A stretch of DNA of 64,000 nucleotides from Burkholderiaceae bacterium (GCA_030123545.1 CP126124.1:3038001-3102000); one strand, 5' to 3'. Positions 7,663 to 16,416 are shown, numbered from the stretch's first letter. The notes: generated by a model from the letters alone, not told the origin. Program-made: numbers and translations.

Positions 7663-8961
7663 ATGACCACCGATTCACCGTTGCAATACATGAACGGCTT
7701 CGCCAACGAATTTTCGACCGAGGCGCTCCCTGGCGCCCTGCCGGACCGGGGCAACTCGCCCCAGAAGGCGCCCTATGGGCTGTACGCTGAACAGATCAAT
7801 GGGACCCCGTTCACCATCGCGCGCGCGGCCAACCGCCGCTCCTGGCTGTACCGCATCCGTCCAGGCGCGGCCCACGATGCGTTCGCGCCCGGCAACGCCG
7901 GGGCACACTGGCTCTCCAGCTTCAACCAGGCGCCGACGCCACCGAATCGGATGCGCTGGGATCCCATCGCCATGCCGGCAGCCGGCACCAAAGTCGATTT
8001 TGTCGACAGCATGATGACCATCGGCGGCAACGCCGGCTGCGGCATCCATGTGTACACCGCCACCCGGTCCATGGAAAAGCGCTACTTCTACGACTCCGAC
8101 GGCGAGCTTCTGATCGTTCCGCAGCAAGGCCGCCTGACCTTGGCCACCGAACTGGGAAACCTCGAAGTCGAGCCGCAGGAAATCGCCGTCATCCCGCGCG
8201 GAATCCGCTTTCAGGTGCGCTTGCGCGATGGAGCGGCACGTGGCTTTGTCTGCGAGAACTTTGGCGCGCCGCTGCAGCTCCCGACCCTGGGCGTGATCGG
8301 CTCCAACGGCCTGGCCCACCCCAGGGACTTCCTCACGCCCGTGGCGGCCTGGGAAGACGTCGAAGGCGACTTTGAAATACTCACCAAGTTCGATGGGCAG
8401 TTCTGGACGGCCAGAATAAACCACTCGCCACTTGACGTGGTCGCCTGGCACGGCACGCACGCGCCCTACAAGTACGATTTGCGCAAATTCAACGTCGCCG
8501 GCTTCATCAGCTACGACCACCCCGATCCATGCATGAACCTGGTGCTGCATGCGCCCAGTGCCGCACCCGGCGTCGATACGCTCGACTTCATCGCGTTCGC
8601 GCCGCGCGTGCTGGCCATGCTCGACACGTTCCGTCCACCCTGGTTCCACCGCAATGTCGCTGGTGAGTTCATGGGCAATGTCCACGGCCATTACGATGCC
8701 AAGGCTGGCGGCTTCGAGCCGGGCAGCATGTCGATCCACAACACCATGACCGCTCATGGCCCGGATACCGAAACGTTCGAGAAGGCCAGTGCCGCCGACA
8801 CCAGCAAGCCCGACTACATCAAGGACACGATGGCCATCATGTTCGAGACCCCGGTCATCATTCACGCAACCCAGCAGGCGCTGGAGTCCCCGCATAGGCA
8901 GCGCGAATACGTCCGCGTCTGGGAGGGTCTGAAGAAGCACTTCAACCCGAAACAGCGCTGA
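7663..8961 (+). CDS. hmgA: Homogentisate 1,2-dioxygenase
   Basis: Iron(II) ring-cleaving dioxygenase of tyrosine/phenylalanine breakdown, converting homogentisate to maleylacetoacetate (432 residues, family about 430-440). Visible hallmarks are LQYMNGFANEFSTEALPGALP at the start, the active-site region PPWFHRNVAGEFMGNVHG (His and Glu ligands) and SIHNTMTAHGPD (His ligand). ATG 7663 is preferred over 7651 because GGAG sits 6 bases upstream. The usual partners (fumarylacetoacetase, maleylacetoacetate isomerase) are not adjacent. It converges on fdhD. Confidence 0.96.
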   Translation: MTTDSPLQYMNGFANEFSTEALPGALPDRGNSPQKAPYGLYAEQINGTPFTIARAANRRSWLYRIRPGAAHDAFAPGNAGAHWLSSFNQAPTPPNRMRWDPIAMPAAGTKVDFVDSMMTIGGNAGCGIHVYTATRSMEKRYFYDSDGELLIVPQQGRLTLATELGNLEVEPQEIAVIPRGIRFQVRLRDGAARGFVCENFGAPLQLPTLGVIGSNGLAHPRDFLTPVAAWEDVEGDFEILTKFDGQFWTARINHSPLDVVAWHGTHAPYKYDLRKFNVAGFISYDHPDPCMNLVLHAPSAAPGVDTLDFIAFAPRVLAMLDTFRPPWFHRNVAGEFMGNVHGHYDAKAGGFEPGSMSIHNTMTAHGPDTETFEKASAADTSKPDYIKDTMAIMFETPVIIHATQQALESPHRQREYVRVWEGLKKHFNPKQR

Positions 8962-8987
8962 CGAATGGCTGGCAGCTTGGCATGCAC

Positions 8988-9006
8988 CGAACCCTGCGGC
9001 GGTTCG
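8988..9006. terminator. Possible bidirectional hairpin between hmgA and fdhD
   Basis: CGAACC (8988-8993) and GGTTCG (9001-9006) form a 6-bp stem with a 7-base loop in the 80-base gap where hmgA and fdhD converge; ATTCAATTCCCTT follows on the plus strand. Plausible terminator, weak T-run. Confidence 0.4.
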
Positions 9007-9041
9007 ATTCAATTCCCTTGCATCGCGCCGGCACCCCGCAG

Positions 9042-9959
9042 TCAATGCGCCTGCGCCGCGGAGCCCGAGGCCCGGGGCGCTGCGGGCGCCGGGGGCGCGC
9101 CGGCAAGGAGAGGCTCGAGCGCCAGCCGCTGCTGCGCGCTGTAGCAGACGAAGCGCTTGTTCGTCGCGCGGCCGATCGTGCACAGGCCCAGGCGTTCCGC
9201 CAGCTCGTGCCCCATCTGCGTGATGCCGCTGCGCGAGACCACGATCGCCACGCCCATCTGCGCGGACTTGATCACCATCTCGCTGGTGAGCCGGCCGGTG
9301 GTGTAGAACACCCGGGCGCCCCGGTCCATTGCCCCGTCCGGCGCCGGCGCATCGTGCAGCCACATCCACCCGGCGATGGTGTCGATCGCGTTGTGGCGGC
9401 CGACGTCCTCGATGAAGATCAGCATCCTGGGCGTGCCGCCCCGGACTTCGAACAGCGCGCAGCCGTGCACCGAGCCGGCCGACTTGTAGGTCGTCTCCTG
9501 CAGGCGGATGGTGTCGACCAGCGCATAGAGTTCGCGCTGCGTCAGCACCGACGCCGGCAGTCGAATCTTGTCCAGATCGTCCATCAGCGCGCCGAACACG
9601 CTGCCCTGCCCGCAGCCTGTCGTCACGACCCTGCGCGCGGTGCGCCGCGCCAGATCGCGGATGCCGGCGCGCGTCTTCACCGCCGCGGCGCCGACCTCCC
9701 AGTCGACGGTGATCGAATCCACCTCGCCCGGCCCCGCGATCAGCCGCTGGTTGCGCAGGTAACCGAGCACCAGCAGTTCGGGCTCGGCGCCCAGCGTCAT
9801 CAGCGTGACGAGCTCGCGCCGGTCGACGTAGACGGTCAGCGCGCGCTCGGCGGGAATCGACACGACGCTCTTGCGGCCGTACTCGTCGAGCACCTCGATT
9901 TCGCGCGTCAGTGGCGCACGCGCCTGGGTCAGCCTGGGGGTGGCCGATTTCGATGCCAT
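9042..9959 (-). CDS. fdhD: Formate dehydrogenase accessory sulfurtransferase FdhD (FdsC)
   Basis: Chaperone that passes sulfur from a cysteine desulfurase to the molybdenum cofactor before its insertion into formate dehydrogenase; it is called FdsC in fds operons. 305 residues. Family signatures are VDRRELVTLMTLGAEPELLVLGYL, FIEDVGRHNAIDT and TTGRLTSEMVIKSAQMGV. The loop that carries CxxC in E. coli FdhD reads TTGCGQGS here, with a single cysteine. It lies 44 bases downstream of fdsA on the same strand and is surely the last gene of that operon. Confidence 0.94.
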   Translation of the reverse strand: MASKSATPRLTQARAPLTREIEVLDEYGRKSVVSIPAERALTVYVDRRELVTLMTLGAEPELLVLGYLRNQRLIAGPGEVDSITVDWEVGAAAVKTRAGIRDLARRTARRVVTTGCGQGSVFGALMDDLDKIRLPASVLTQRELYALVDTIRLQETTYKSAGSVHGCALFEVRGGTPRMLIFIEDVGRHNAIDTIAGWMWLHDAPAPDGAMDRGARVFYTTGRLTSEMVIKSAQMGVAIVVSRSGITQMGHELAERLGLCTIGRATNKRFVCYSAQQRLALEPLLAGAPPAPAAPRASGSAAQAH

Positions 9960-10003
9960 GTCAATGCCTGGGCCTGGCGCCAGCCAGTGCGGGTGCGAGC
10001 GCC

Positions 10004-13000
10004 TCAGGCCATCGCGCTGGTGCCGTAGCCGCTGACCGGCAGGGCGGTGCCGCCGGCGCGCACCGCGACCGCGCAGTACTTGAATTCCGGAATCATTCCG
10101 AACGGATCGAGCGCCGGGTTCGTCATCAGATTCGCGGCCGCCTCGTAGTACGCGAACGGAATGAACACCGCGCCCGGCGGCGTGCCGTCGTCGCGACGCA
10201 CGTGGATCGCCACCTCGCCGCGCCGCGACTGCACGGTGACCACCGCGCCCGGCTCGACGCCGAGCCGCGCCAGATCGGCGCCGCACATCGACGCGGTCGC
10301 GACCGGCTCGATCGCGTCGAGCACGCTCGCGCGCCGCGTCATGCTGCCGGTGTGCCAATGCTCGAGCTGGCGCCCGGTGATCAGCACGAACGGAAACGCA
10401 TCGTCGGGCCGTTCGTTCGCCGGGATGATGTCGGCCGGAACCAGCTTGACGCGGCCGTCCGGCGTCGGAAAGCGCTCGACGAACACGATCGGCTGGCCGG
10501 GGTCGTCTTCGCTCAGGCACGGATAGGTCACGCTCGACTCGCGCTCGAGCCGTTCCCAGCTGATGCCGGCGATCGCCGCGTGCATCGCCTGGCGCATTTC
10601 CTCATAGACGGCAGCCACACCGTGGTGCTCGCCGGGGTAGTTCCAGGACGAGCCCACCGCGCCGCCGGGCCGCCCCAAGGCGCGGACGGCCCCCTCGGGG
10701 GGCAGCGACGACACGGCGTGCGGAGCGTGGGGGCCCATTCTCTGCGCGATCTGCTGGATGATCCACAGGTCCGGCCGCGCTTCGCCGGGCGGCTCGATCG
10801 CCTGGCGGCCGAGCTGCACCATGCGGTCGGTGTTGGTCACGGTGCCGGTCTTCTCGGGCCAGGCGGTCGCCGGCAGCACCACGTCGGCGAGCCAGGCGGT
10901 CTCGGTCAGGAAGATGTCCTGCACCACCAGGTGCTCCAGCGAGGCCAGCGCATGGCGCGCATGGTTCAGGTCCGGGTCGCTCATCGCTGGGTTCTCGCCC
11001 ATCACGTACATGCCGCGGATCTTGTGCGGGTCGGTGTCGGGCGCCAAAGCCTTGTTCATAATCTCGACCACGGTGTACCCCGGCACCGGATCCAGCGGCC
11101 GGCCCCAGAACTGTTCGAACCAGCGCCGCGCCTCCACATCGTCGACCGACCGGTAGTTCGGATACATCATCGGGATCAGGCCGGCGTCGCTCGCGCCCTG
11201 CACATTGTTCTGGCCGCGCAGCGGATGCAGGCCGGTGCTGGGCTTGCCGATCTGGCCGGTCACGCTGGCGAGCGCGATCAGGCAGCGCGCATTGTCGGTG
11301 CCGTGCACATGCTGGCTTATGCCCATGCCCCAGAGGATCATCGCACCGTTGCGCGCGCCCTCCTTGCCACCGTTCGGCCGCGCGTACTCGCGCGCGACCT
11401 CGCGCAACGTCTCTGCCGGGATGCCGCAGATCGGCGCCATCGCCTCCGGGCTGTAGCCGCGCACGTTCTCGCAGAGCGCCTCGTAGTTGCTCGCGCGGCT
11501 TCGCACGAAGTCTTCGTCGACCAGGCCTTCCTCGATCACCGTGTGGATCAACGCGTTCAGCATCGCGACGTCGGTGTCGGCACGGAACTGCAACACGCGC
11601 CACGCATGCTTGCCGATGTCAGTGACGCGCGGATCGGCGAGCACGATCTTGGTGCCGTTCTTCGCCGCATTCTTCATCCAGGTCGCGGCGACCGGATGGT
11701 TCGCCGAAGGGTTCGAGCCGATCACCAGGATCAGCCCGGCCTCGGCCACGTCGCTGACCTGGTTGCTCACCGCGCCCGAACCGACGCCCTCGAGCAGCGC
11801 CGCAACGCTGGACGCATGGCATAGACGCGTGCAATGGTCGACGTTGTTGCTGCCAAAGCCGATGCGCACCAGCTTCTGGAACAGATAGGCCTCTTCGTTG
11901 CTGCCCTTGGCCGAGCCGAAGCCCGCCAGCGCCTTCGCACCATGGCCATCGCGAAGCCGTGCGAGACCGCCCGCGGCCAGCGCCAGCGCCTCGTCCCAGT
12001 CCGCCTCGCGGAACACGCTGCGCCAGTCGCGCTCGCGCCGGTTCAACGCCGTGACATCCTTCGCCGCGCCGGCAAGCCGCACCAGCGGTTTCGTGAGCCG
12101 CTGCGCATGGTGCGCATAGTCGAAGCCGAAGCGTCCCTTGACGCACAGGCGCCCGTGGTTCGCCGGCCCGTCGCGCCCGTCGACGCTGACGATGCGATTG
12201 CCGCGCACGTTGTAGGTGATCAGACACCCGACGCCGCAGAACGGACAGACCGAATCGACTTTTCTGTCGACCGCCTGCGAGCCGATGAAGGTCTTTGCAC
12301 TGAGCGCCCCGGTCGGGCAGGCCTGCACGCATTCGCCGCAGGCAACGCAGCTGCTCGCGCCCATAGCATCGCCGAGGTCGAACACGATGCGGCTGTGCGA
12401 GCCGCGGCCGGCGTAGCCGATCACGTCGTTCACCTGCGCCTCGCGACAGGCGCGCACACAGCGTGTGCACTGGATGCAGGCGTCGAGATTGACGGCCATC
12501 GCCGGGTGCGAGAGGTCCGCCGCCGGCTCGTCGCGGCGCAGCGCCCTCAATGCGGGACGGACCCGGACCTGGAGGTGTTCGGCCCACTCGCTGAGCTCGC
12601 CGTGCTGGCCGACCGCCGAGCCCTCACCCCCGCCCTCTCCCAGAGGGAGAGGGAGTGACTCCAGCACGCCGGGTCTGGCTCCCTCCCCCGCTGGGGGAGG
12701 GTTGGGGTGGGGGCCGACAGCCCTCACCGGGCCTCCGTCGTTCCACTTGTACCCCGCATCCGGCACATCGGACAGCAGCAGTTCCAGCACCATTTGCTGG
12801 CTCTTGCGCGCGCGCTCGCTCGCGGTCTGCACCTTCATGCCGGCGGTCACATGGCGGCAGCAACTCGGCGCGAGGGTCCGCTCGCCGTCGATCTCGACCA
12901 CGCAGGCGCGGCAGTTGCCGACCAGACGCAGGCCCTCGGTCGTGCACAACGTCGGGATCGCGATGCCGTGGCGCTCGGCCGCCTGCAGAATGGTCTCGCC

Positions 13001-13072
13001 GTGGTGCGCGGTCACGGGCCGGCCGTCGAGCACGAACTCGACACCGGCATCTGTCTGTGCGACGGCGCTCAT
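10004..13072 (-). CDS. fdsA: NAD-dependent formate dehydrogenase, catalytic alpha subunit
   Basis: Oxidises formate to CO2 at a Mo- or W-bis-MGD centre and passes electrons to FdsB (1022 residues). Order: N-terminal [2Fe-2S] domain (Cys 43, 54, 57, 71/72), His/Cys cluster segment, two ferredoxin-type [4Fe-4S] sites (CIQCTRCVRAC near 199, CVACGECVQAC near 242), [4Fe-4S] of the catalytic domain (CPFCGVGC near 276), active-site Cys418-His419 in CTRLCHAS, then MopB and C-terminal molydopterin-binding parts. The family is about 960 residues. The excess is explained by two in-frame repeat-derived segments (about residues 112-155 and 780-809). ATG 13072 overlaps the fdsB stop. Confidence 0.96.
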   Translation of the reverse strand: MSAVAQTDAGVEFVLDGRPVTAHHGETILQAAERHGIAIPTLCTTEGLRLVGNCRACVVEIDGERTLAPSCCRHVTAGMKVQTASERARKSQQMVLELLLSDVPDAGYKWNDGGPVRAVGPHPNPPPAGEGARPGVLESLPLPLGEGGGEGSAVGQHGELSEWAEHLQVRVRPALRALRRDEPAADLSHPAMAVNLDACIQCTRCVRACREAQVNDVIGYAGRGSHSRIVFDLGDAMGASSCVACGECVQACPTGALSAKTFIGSQAVDRKVDSVCPFCGVGCLITYNVRGNRIVSVDGRDGPANHGRLCVKGRFGFDYAHHAQRLTKPLVRLAGAAKDVTALNRRERDWRSVFREADWDEALALAAGGLARLRDGHGAKALAGFGSAKGSNEEAYLFQKLVRIGFGSNNVDHCTRLCHASSVAALLEGVGSGAVSNQVSDVAEAGLILVIGSNPSANHPVAATWMKNAAKNGTKIVLADPRVTDIGKHAWRVLQFRADTDVAMLNALIHTVIEEGLVDEDFVRSRASNYEALCENVRGYSPEAMAPICGIPAETLREVAREYARPNGGKEGARNGAMILWGMGISQHVHGTDNARCLIALASVTGQIGKPSTGLHPLRGQNNVQGASDAGLIPMMYPNYRSVDDVEARRWFEQFWGRPLDPVPGYTVVEIMNKALAPDTDPHKIRGMYVMGENPAMSDPDLNHARHALASLEHLVVQDIFLTETAWLADVVLPATAWPEKTGTVTNTDRMVQLGRQAIEPPGEARPDLWIIQQIAQRMGPHAPHAVSSLPPEGAVRALGRPGGAVGSSWNYPGEHHGVAAVYEEMRQAMHAAIAGISWERLERESSVTYPCLSEDDPGQPIVFVERFPTPDGRVKLVPADIIPANERPDDAFPFVLITGRQLEHWHTGSMTRRASVLDAIEPVATASMCGADLARLGVEPGAVVTVQSRRGEVAIHVRRDDGTPPGAVFIPFAYYEAAANLMTNPALDPFGMIPEFKYCAVAVRAGGTALPVSGYGTSAMA
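10646..10735. repeat. GC-rich palindromic repeat inserted in frame in fdsA (residues 780-809)
   Basis: 90 bases (30 codons) between Met779 and Trp810 of FdsA. The core hairpin is GCCCCC (10689-10694) with GGGGGC (10698-10703), followed by AGCGACGACACGGCGTGCGG and TGGGGG. The same architecture, in non-coding DNA, is at 21700-21793 and 40213-40433. The encoded residues (PHAPHAVSSLPPEGAVRALG) are low in complexity and interrupt the family's QR-x-WNY stretch. Confidence 0.75.
12617..12725. repeat. Twin-hairpin repeat inserted in frame in fdsA (about residues 116-152)
   Basis: Two perfect 9-bp hairpins: CCCTCTCCC/GGGAGAGGG (12633-12653) and CCCTCCCCC/GGGGGAGGG (12681-12701), flanked by outer arms CACCCC and GGGGTG. 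Such elements are widespread intergenic repeats in proteobacteria and read as PHPNPPPAGEG and LPLPLGEG when translated. Here the frame stays open, adding about 40 residues between the N-terminal [2Fe-2S] domain and the QHGELSEWAEHL stretch. Confidence 0.85.
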
Positions 13073-14781
13073 TTCGCCCCTCCGATTTCGTGCGGGAAAT
13101 ACTTCTGCACGCAGCGGATCGGGTTCGGCGCCGCCTGGCCGAGACCGCAGATCGACGCATCCGCCATCACCTGGCCCAGATCGGCAAGCAGAGGCTGGTC
13201 CCATACCGGCGACGACATCAGCGCCGCCGCCTTCGCGGTGCCGACGCGGCACGGCGTGCATTGGCCGCAGCTCTCGTCGGCGAAGAAGCGCATCATCGAA
13301 AGCGCCGCCTCGCGCGCGCTGTCGTGCTGGCCGAGCACGATCACCGCGGCCGATCCGATGAAGCAGCCGTACGGCTGCAGCGTGTCGAAATCGAGCGGCA
13401 GATCGGCCAGGCTCGCCGGCAGGATGCCGCCCGACGCGCCACCCGGCAGGTACGCATACAACTGATGACCGTCAGCCATGCCGCCGCAGTACTCGTCGAT
13501 CAGCTGCCGCACCGTGATGCCGGCCGGCGCGAGCTTGACGCCCGGCTCCTTCACCCGGCCGCTGACACTGAACGAGCGCAGCCCTTTCCTGCCGTTGCGG
13601 CCGTGTGACGCGAACCAGGCCGCGCCCTTCTCGACGATTTCGCGCACCCAGTACAACGTCTCGAAGTTGTGTTCCAGCGTGGGACGCCCGAACAGGCCGA
13701 TCTCGGCGATGTACGGCGGGCGCAGCCGCGGCTCGCCGCGCCGGCCCTCGATGCTCTGGAGCATCGCCGACTCCTCGCCGCAGATGTAGGCGCCGGCGCC
13801 GCGGCGCAGCTCGATGCGCGGCAGCGGATACGGCGGATCGGCCTCGAGCCGCGCCAGTTCGGTCTGCAGCAGCCGGCGCGCATCGGCGTATTCGTCGCGC
13901 AGGTAGATGTAGCAGGCCTCCACGCCGACCACCTGCGCGGCGACCAGCATGCCTTCGAGGAACCGGTGCGGATCGCGCTCCAGATAGAAGCGGTCCTTGA
14001 AGGTGCCGGGTTCGCCCTCGTCGATGTTCACCGCGAACAGCTTCGGTGCCGCCTGGGCGCGCACGATGCGCCATTTGCGCCCGGCCGGAAAGCCCGCGCC
14101 ACCGAGGCCGCGCAGGCCGGCGTCCTCGAGCGCGGCAATCACCGGTTCCGGATCGCGCCCGCCGACCGCCAGCGCGGTCGCGAGTGCGTAGCCGCCGTGC
14201 GCGCGATACGCATCGTATGCTATGTATTCAGTAGCTGACTTCGCGGACCCCACAACGGCTACAGCCTCATTTGATGCTTGAAAGACGGCCTCGGCGTCGG
14301 CCTGCGCGAGCGCGCGCAGCCCGACCGCGACGGCCGGCGCCTGCTCGCAGCGGCCGATGCACGGCGCGGCCACGACCCGCACGTCCGAGCCGAGCAGCGC
14401 CGGCAGCCGCTCGAGCAGATCGGCGCTGCCCGCAAGCCGGCAGCTCAGGCTGTCGCAGACCCGCACCGTGAGACGCGCCGGTTTCACGTCGTCGCGCACG
14501 ACATCGAAGTGGTGGTAGAAGCTCGCGACCTCGTAGACCTCGGTCATCGGCAGATTCATCAGGTGCGCGAGCGCGACCAGATCGCCCTCGTGCAGGCAGC
14601 CGGTCGCATCGTTGATGCGGTGCAGGTGCTCGATCAGCAGGTCGCGCCGATACGGGCCGGGGCCGATCAGGCCGCGCACGCGCAGGATCGCGGCGTCATC
14701 GGGCTGGCGCCCCTTGGGTTCGCGCCGCGCGCGGCGCATGGGAACGGTGGGGGTAGCGGCGTCGATGGGTGCTTGGGTCAT
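13069..14781 (-). CDS. fdsB: NAD-dependent formate dehydrogenase, diaphorase subunit (NuoE-NuoF fusion)
   Basis: 570 residues. Residues 30-160 are a NuoE/FdsG-like domain with a thioredoxin-type [2Fe-2S] site (Cys109, 114, 141, 145). From about 190 on it is NuoF-like: GLRGLGGAGFPAGRKW for NADH/FMN, NIDEGEPGTFKDR, GAYICGEESAM, and [4Fe-4S] ligands Cys505, 508, 511 and 545. It takes electrons from FdsA and reduces NAD+. In many relatives the two parts are separate genes. The linker (residues 167-189) is encoded by an A+T-richer repeat. Start ATG 14781; an upstream extension is possible but unlike the family. First gene of the fdsB-fdsA-fdhD operon, divergent from the amidase. Confidence 0.92.
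   Translation of the reverse strand: MTQAPIDAATPTVPMRRARREPKGRQPDDAAILRVRGLIGPGPYRRDLLIEHLHRINDATGCLHEGDLVALAHLMNLPMTEVYEVASFYHHFDVVRDDVKPARLTVRVCDSLSCRLAGSADLLERLPALLGSDVRVVAAPCIGRCEQAPAVAVGLRALAQADAEAVFQASNEAVAVVGSAKSATEYIAYDAYRAHGGYALATALAVGGRDPEPVIAALEDAGLRGLGGAGFPAGRKWRIVRAQAAPKLFAVNIDEGEPGTFKDRFYLERDPHRFLEGMLVAAQVVGVEACYIYLRDEYADARRLLQTELARLEADPPYPLPRIELRRGAGAYICGEESAMLQSIEGRRGEPRLRPPYIAEIGLFGRPTLEHNFETLYWVREIVEKGAAWFASHGRNGRKGLRSFSVSGRVKEPGVKLAPAGITVRQLIDEYCGGMADGHQLYAYLPGGASGGILPASLADLPLDFDTLQPYGCFIGSAAVIVLGQHDSAREAALSMMRFFADESCGQCTPCRVGTAKAAALMSSPVWDQPLLADLGQVMADASICGLGQAAPNPIRCVQKYFPHEIGGAK
14216..14283. repeat. A+T-richer repeat of the GCTAT...TAGC type, in frame in fdsB
   Basis: 68 bases: GCTAT (14219-14223) and GTAGC (14231-14235) arms, then GCCTCATTTGATGCTTGAAA at the far end. 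On the minus strand it runs from TTTCAAGC to ATAGCATA, the layout of a common Comamonadaceae intergenic repeat. It encodes FdsB residues 167-189, in the linker between NuoE- and NuoF-like domains, and is visibly lower in G+C than the rest of the gene. Confidence 0.65.
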
Positions 14782-14918
14782 AGCTCGCAACGGATGGCGG
14801 CACCATCTTAGTCTCGCGCGACCGGTGTCGCCATCGGCATTGCCCCGACATGACGCAGCTCGCCTGGATAGACTCGGGCGGGGTTCGAGCAACGAAATCG
14901 CGCTGCGAGGAGCATCCG

Positions 14919-16416
14919 ATGGCCTTCGAACTGCCCAGCAACGACATGGTCCGCCGGCTCGGCGCGGATCTCGGAATGGACATCAGCGAGGAATACGCGC
15001 GCGAGTTCCTCGAATTCGCGCAGGTGTTCGTGCCGGACTTCCGCCTCGTCGAGCGCCTGCCCGACGAGCCGCTGCCGGTGAAGTACCCGCGCACGCCCGG
15101 CACCCGGCCCGAGCCGGCCGACAACCCGTACAACGCCTGGTACATGCGCACCCGGATCCAGGGCGCGGCGACCGGCAAGCTGGCGGGCAAGCGGCTGGCG
15201 ATCAAGGACAACGTCTGTGTCGCCGGCGTGCCGATGATGAACGGCGTCTCCTCGATCCTCGAGGGCCACGTGCCCGACGGCGACGCGATGATCGTCACGC
15301 GCATTCTCGACGCCGGCGGCGAGATCGTCGGTAAATCGGTGTGCGAGTATTTCTCGTTCTCCGGCGGCAGCGCGACCAGTGCCACCGGTCCGGTCATCAG
15401 CCCGCGCAATCCCGGCCACACACCGGGCGGCTCGAGCACCGGCAGCGCTGCGCTGCTCGTGGCGGGCGAGGTCGACCTCGCGATCGGCGCCGACCAGGCC
15501 GGCTCAATCCGCATTCCGGCATCGTTCTCGGGCATCGTGGGGCTCAAGCCGACCTTCGGCCTGGTTCCGTACACCGGCATCATGGGGCTGGACTACGGTA
15601 TCGACCACGCCGGGCCGATGGCGCGCGACGTGGCCGGCTGCGCGCTGCTGCTCGAAGTCATCGCGGGCGAGGACGGCATCGACGGCCGCCAGCGCAACGT
15701 GGTGGTCTCACCCTACACCGAGGCGCTCGGCCAGCGCATCGCCGGCCTGCGCATCGGCGTCGTGCGTGAGTCGTTCGGCCTGCCCGAATCGCACGCCGGC
15801 AGCGACCAGGCCGTGCGCGCGGCGCTGCCGGTGCTGCAGCAGCTGGGCGCGATCGTCGAAGAGATTTCGATTCCCTGGCACCGCCACGGCATGCCGCTGT
15901 GGGGCGCGCTGGCCAACGAGGGGGCCTTCCACACGCTGCTCGGCGCGCACGGCGTCGGTCGCCACGGCATCGGCGCGTACCCTTTGTCGCTGATCACCGC
16001 GCTGTCGGGCTGGCGCGCGCGCCAACGAGCTGCCGCACACGCTCAAGGCCGGCATGCTGCTCGGCTACCACCTGGACAAGCAGTACCAGGGTCGCTTCTA
16101 CGCGAAGGCGCAGAACCTGCGCCGGCGGCTGCGCCGCGAGTACGACGCGGCGCTGGCAAAGTTCGACCTGTTGCTGATGCCGACCCTGCCATTCCCAACG
16201 CTGCCGATCCCGTGCGACGGCGCATCGCTCGCCGAGGTGCTGCAGCACAGCTGGACCATGCTCGCGAACACCTCGCCGTTCGACCTGACGGGCCACCCGG
16301 CGATCTCGGTGCCTTGCGGCGAAACCGACGGCAAGCCGGTCGGCCTGATGCTGGTCGGCCGGCACTTCGACGAAATGACGGTGTTGCGCGCCGCGCATGC
16401 CTGGGAGCGGCGCTGA
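14919..16416 (+). pseudogene. Amidase (nitrile-pathway type), split by a frameshift
   Basis: Amidase-signature hydrolase, R-C(O)NH2 to acid plus ammonia, closest in pattern to enantioselective amidases found beside nitrile hydratases. Catalytic triad pieces are all present: Lys in RLAIKDNVCVAG, cis-Ser in HTPGGSSTGSAAL, Ser in GADQAGSIRIPAS; PTFGLVPYTG is typical. Start ATG 14919 has GAGGAG 6 bases upstream. Near 16013-16022, in an alternating CG run, the frame shifts: the N-terminal frame reads on into unrelated sequence, while the C-terminal part (MLLGYHLDKQYQGRFYAKAQ to AHAWERR) continues in the next frame to 16416. A 2-base loss or 1-base gain would explain it. It could also be a sequencing error. 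Confidence 0.8.

Noticed and set aside
9911..11824. Plus-strand 637-codon open frame opposite fdsA
   Set aside because: No domain, Arg/His/Ala-rich, antisense to the conserved catalytic subunit.
12633..12701. Twin hairpins in fdsA as a transcription terminator or gene boundary
   Set aside because: The frame is open across them and FdsA domains on both sides are in the right order and frame.
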